Shown here piece by piece: positions 51,201 to 57,200 of a DNA stretch of 64,000 nt (positions within the stretch are counted from its first letter, which is position 1; each line of letters starts with the position of its first letter). The position numbers were made by a program, and so were the translations under genes. This DNA is from Maea johnstoni. Taxonomy: Eukaryota; Annelida; Polychaeta; Spionida; Magelonidae. The stretch covers positions 12,775,348 through 12,839,347 of the forward strand of contig OZ012695.1 in assembly GCA_963942565.1 (NCBI GenBank), in the 5' to 3' direction. Under the pieces are notes generated by a model, which worked only from the letters and a program-made list of their open reading frames with translations, had not been told where the DNA came from and made no database searches.

Positions 51201-54200
51201 GAGGGAAAATCCAGTACCAGGCTCATGATGCAAGGACGTTTAAGTTGTTATGGAGAAGCGGAGGGAGAGGAAAATGAGAGGGATGATTATTTCTGATGAG
51301 AAGAAAATGAGAAGGGAAGATTTGATTGGATGTGTTCTTTAATGCAGCTACTCGGGAACATTTTATGATACGGTGCGAGAGGGATGTGTTGTATTTTGGT
51401 GAAATCTAGAGCCTGCAGTGAGGTACGGACTGAAAAGTGGCTCAGCAACACAGTTAGACCATGAACATCATCAGCACAGCTCCCCATGAATTCAAAATGT
51501 GCCTGCGCCGAGACCACTGGCTACATAAAATGGATTTTGAGGGGGAAAGTGTCATTTAAACCACTTCATGGATGAAATGTGAAGCACCTGATGCATCTGA
51601 AGGAGGCTGTACTTCTGATAGAGAAGAACGATCCTCACTTCAAAATGAATGGCTGTCTGGAAATTACACCGTTCAGGATCCCAAGACCAAGTGTAACAGT
51701 GGATCAAATAGAAGATGGTCTCCTTGAACCTACTGTGAATATCTCTGTTGTTACGTTATATTGTTTTATTGCTATTTTATCATATTTAACTCAGAAGTTT
51801 TGTCTGACTATAATCTTTTCATTCTGGGAATGATTTTGGATTTATGGAAGAATTTGAAAATACATAAGAGAAAATTGCTTTTTGAATTCTGTTTATTTAT
51901 TTCCTTCAAAGCTCGGACATCTGAGCAATAGACTCAGATTACAGAAAAAATGCATTTTACTATTCTAATAGAAACATACAAACTCAGATTGCAAAAAGTA
52001 TATATGATTTCTTAAAGGGCACTTTTGCTGAAACAATATTTACTACATGCAGGTAAGTAGACTTGGATTGCTTAAACAATTCATATGTCTATTATTGTAG
52101 TAGAAATATAGGCACAGTTTGCTACAACAACCTGATGATCTAGCTACTCGCCTACTCGGGCAGAAACGTGTTTCAGGGATTTGTATGCCAGCACAGGTTA
52201 GGTGTAAAACACTACCTCTTGTTGCCATGACAACCTGATCTTCATCCCGGCAAATGGATGGCAGTGCAATGTATGCCCTGATTACCCTACAGTCCCTGCT
52301 GTGGGATGATGACAGGGTCTGCAGAAGAAGGTGTATACTGAACACCCACTGAAACCCACACAGCGGGGAGCTGCTTATTGCAAACATCTGTGCGTACTTG
52401 TTACCATTTATAGTTGAAAAACATATCTTGCCTTCAACCTAATCATCATGATTATCATTGCCCTCATTGTCATCATCATCACCATCTATTCTCCTATCAT
52501 CATCATCTCTTTCCCTTTCATTGTCATCATCATCTTTATTATCGTCATCATCAATATCATGATACATCTGTGATTCAGAAAGCTATAACCGAGCCAGCGT
52601 CTTATTCCACTGTTATCTACATTGTATATACTATCTGTGCACATTCTATCAGTTGTTAATATGCTGTCGTTGTATTTGTGTTACAGAGTTACAGTCCGGC
52701 CAGGAGGGGTAGCAATGCAAGCGACAAGTCTGGACGCAGACACTACAGCGACCCAACACATGTAAGTTACTCAAGTACACTTCACCCTCCCACATCTGGA
52801 GGGCCTGCCTCCATAACTGAGTGGTAGGAGATGTTGCCACTGACTGCCCACTGTCTCGCACTACTGAGGGCCGGCCCCCATAGCTGAGTGGTCTGAGGCG
52901 TTGCCACTGACTGCCCACTGTCTCGCACTACTGAGGGCCTGCCCCCATAGCTGAGTGGTCTGAGGCGTTGCCACTGACTGCCCACTGTCTCGCACTACTG
53001 AGGGCCTGCCCCCATAGCTGAGTGGTCTGAGGCGTTGCCACTGACTGCCCACTGTCTCGCACTACTGAGGGCCTGCCCCCATAGCCGAGTGGTACGAGAT
53101 GTTGCCACTGACTGCCCACTGTCTCGCACTACTGAGGGCCTGCCCCCATAGCCGAGTGGTCTGAGGTGTTGCCACTGACTGCCCACTGTCTCGCACTACT
53201 GAGGGCCTGCCCCCATAGCTGAGTGGTCTGAGGTGTTGCCACTGGCTGCCCACTGTCTCACACTACTGAGGGCCTGCCCCCATAGCTGAGTGGTCTGAGG
53301 TGTTGCCACTGACTGCCCACTGTCTCGCACTACTGAGGGCCTGCCCCCATAGCTGAGTGGTCTGAGGTGTTGCCACTGACTGCCCACTGTCTCGCACTAC
53401 TGAGGGCCTGCCCCCATAGCTGAGTGGTCTGAGGTGTTGCCACTGACTGCCCACTGTCTCTTACTACTGAGGGCCGGCCCCATAGCTGAGTGGTCTGAGG
53501 TGTTGCCACTGACTGCCCACTGTCTCGCACTACTGAGGGCCGGCCCCAATAGCTGAGTGGTCTGAGGTGTTGCCACTGACTGCCCACTGTCTCGCACTAC
53601 TGAGGGCCGGCCCCAATAGCTGAGTGGTCTGAGGCGTTGCCACTGACTGCCCACTGTCTCGCACTACTGTGGGCCTGCCCCCATAGCTGAGTGGTAGGAG
53701 ATGTTGCCACTGACTCCCCACTGTCTCGCACTACTGAGGGCCGGCCCCCATAGCTGAGTGGTAGGAGATGTTGCCACTGACTGCCCACTGTCTCGCACTA
53801 CTGAGGGCCTGCCCCCATAGCTGAGTGGTCTGAGGTGTTGCCACTGACTGCCCACTGTCTCGCACTACTGAGGGCCGGCCCCAATAGCTGAGTGGTCTGA
53901 GGCGTTGCCACTGACTGCCCACTGTCTCGCACTACTGTGGGCCTGCCCCCATAGCTGAGTGGTAGGAGATGTTGCCACTGACTGCCCACTGTCTCGCACT
54001 ACTGAGGGCCGGCCCCCATAGCTGAGTGGTAGGAGATGTTGCCACTGACTGCCCACTGTCTCGCACTACTGAGGGCCTGCCCCCATAGCTGAGTGGTCTG
54101 AGGTGTTGCCACTGACTGCCCACTGTCTCGCACTACTGAGGGCCGGCCCCAATAGCTGAGTGGTCTGAGGCGTTGCCACTGACTGCCCACTGTCTCGCAC

Positions 54201-57200
54201 TACTGTGGGCCTGCCCCCATAGCTGAGTGGTAGGAGATGTTGCCACTGACTGCCCACTGTCTCGCACTACTGAGGGCCGGCCCCCATAGCTGAGTGGTAG
54301 GAGATGTTGCCACTGACTGCCCACTGTCTCGCACTACTGAGGGCCTGCCCCCATAGCTGAGTGGTCTGAGGTGTTGCCACTGACTGCCCACTGTCTCGCA
54401 CTACTGAGGGCCTGCCCCCATAGCTGAGTGGTCTGAGGTGTTGCCACTGACTGCCCACTGTCTCTTACTACTGAGGGCCGGCCCCATAGCTGAGTGGTCT
54501 GAGGTGTTGCCACTGACTGTCCACTGTCTCGCACTACTGAGGGCCTGCCCCAATAGCTGAGTGGTCTGAGGTGTTGCCACTGACTGCCCACTGTCTCGCA
54601 CTACTGAGGGCCGGCCCCAATAGCTGAGTGGTCTGAGGTGTTGCCACTGACTGCCCACTGTCTCGCACTACTGAGGGCCTGCCCCCATAGCTGAGTGGTC
54701 TGAGGTGTTGCCACTGACTGCCCACTGTCTCGCACTACTGAGGGCCGGCCCCAATAGCTGAGTGGTCTGAGGTGTTGCCACTGACTGCCCACTGTCTCGC
54801 ACTACTGAGGGCCTGCCCCAATAGCTGAGTGGTCTGAGGTGTTGCCACTGACTGCCCACTGTCTCTTACTACTGAGGGCCGGCCCCAATAGCTGAGTGGT
54901 CTGAGGTGTTGCCACTGACTGCCCACTGTCTCGCACTACTGAGGGCCTGCCCCCATAGCTGAGTGGTCTGATGTGTTGCCACTGACTGCCCACTGTCTCG
55001 CACTACTGAGGGCCTGCCCCAATAGCTGAGTGGTCTGAGGTGTTGCCACTGACTGCCCACTGTCTCGCACTACTGAGGGCCTGCCCCAATAGCTGAGTGG
55101 TCTGAGGTGTTGCCACTGACTGCCCACTGTCTCACACTACTGAGGGCCTGCCCCCATAGCTGAGTGGTAGGAGATGTTGCCACTGACTGCCCACTGTCTC
55201 GCACTACTGAGGGCCGGCCCCATAGCTGAGTGGTCCGTGGCATTGCCACTGACTGCCCACTGTCTCTTACCACTGAGGGCCTGACCCTATAGCTGAGTGG
55301 TCAGAGCGCTGTCACTGTCTGCCCACTGTCTCTCACCACTGAGGGCCTGCCCCCATAGCTGAGTGGTCGGAGGCATTGCCACTGACTGCACACTGTCCCT
55401 TACCACTGAGTGGTCTGAGACATTGCTACTGTCTCCTCTCTTATGTATCCTTTCGAATCTATATAAGTAGAGGTATTAAATAGAACTGGTATAGATTGGA
55501 AATATAGAACTACAGTGACCAGACTCACAGGCTTTAACTTAACGGGTTATGAAATGGCCCCTCATTAGTCAAATGAACAAAGAGTGCTGCTGTCAGATAA
55601 ACAATATTAGCCAAGCCTGTTTTTATCGTAATATTTGTTTGTATATTTGTTTATAAGTGTATTTGATTTGTTATCTTGTCTCTTTTTCTGTAGCATGTAC
55701 CTAGAGAGCAGCAGCGAAGTGTTGACCAAAAACGGAAAACAAGCGAACAGCTTTTCGAGCTCAAGAAACAGCCAATCAGCATACAGCAGGTAGGGGAAGA
55801 GAACAGCATTGTTTGCTAGAAGCACAGGTGTTATTGATAGCCTACTACTGAATGGATTGTCATTTTGTTTGATACAATTAGCACATCAGCACAAAGAGTC
55901 GATGGGGTGTCATCGCTTGAACTTGCTAGAAAAAAAATTAACATAGCAAAAAAGATTCAATAGTCTATTCAAAAATATTTGGCTATCGAGAACAATAAAC
56001 TATTCTCTTTTTAAGTACTCAGTAGAGTTTCAGGGTCTTAATCTTGTCGCAATTAAAAAAGAACACAAAAACAACTTTCATCCCAGTACCATTTTTAAAA
56101 AGGCTCAATTAGCAATGTTTTCTGAATAAATGCTCTACTGGTTCTATATGTAGGCATACATTGATAAGTAAAGCGCTTTTGATCATTATAGGTAGAAAGG
56201 ACGCTATATCAAATATCAATGATTATTATTATTATTATTATTATTACCAATAAAGCTGAAACCTTATGGAATCTAGGAATTTTTTTAACCTTTCGAAATG
56301 TAGATATCCCTTACTTTTTGTAATAAAAGGGTGACATAAATGGATATCAAAAGTATGCCAAGAATGCAGAAGCTTATTTGATTTCTTTGAATTTCTCTTC
56401 AGAGCTCGAGAGAAGTGCCCTTTTCTGGCAATCCCATTCCGTCCACCTCCAGCGCGGAGCCGCAGCCCTCGCTGGTCACCATCTACAAATCCAAACCCAC
56501 GCTCGGGATCGCCATCGAGGGCGGGGCCAACACCAGGCAGCCACTCCCCAGGATCATCAACATACAGGTCAGTCATCACGTTTTAGCCCTTCTTACAACC
56601 ACAATTTTGTATTTACTTATTGGAGTAATGCATAGTATTTAACAATGTCATGGAAATTATATTCAGGTGAAAAATATTTAATTATATGCTTAAAATTGAC
56701 ATTTAAAAAAATTACTGTCCTGAAATTACTGTGGCTGTCCTGAAGGGTGATTTTTGAAGATTTGGGTGTCCAAATGACGCCCAAATGCCCTGCTGGCTAG
56801 GACTGTATTTAGGTGAGTATGTGTGAATCATGTATGATTGCCAGGAGCAGCCTGAAAACAGTACAGCATGCTTGAGCAATTATACCTTTTGGAAATTGCT
56901 GTGATTGTGCACAACAAATTAAACGAAAGCACTGGAACATTTAGCAAAATCAATGAAAGGTTATCTAATTGTGTAGTTATTTCATAATGTATAGATATTC
57001 CTATGTTTCATATATTTATATTTTACCGTTTTGCAATTCCAGCCTGGCGGCTCCGCACATGAGTCGGGAGGGTTACGCATAGGTCATGTGATCTTAGAGG
57101 TGGACAGTCGACCAATGGCAGGCCTGGAGCACAAAGAAGCGGCGCGGTCGATCGCGGAGGCCTTCAAGAGACGGGACACCGCCCAGATGGAACTGCTCGT

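Noticed and set aside
52649-55273. About 30 overlapping - strand frames of 63-85 codons
   Set aside because: They are the 67-bp satellite read in its three frames; the period 201 bp repeats the same peptide with stops.
52791-55440. CRISPR-like array
   Set aside because: Units are contiguous with no spacers, and the host is an animal genome; it is a satellite.
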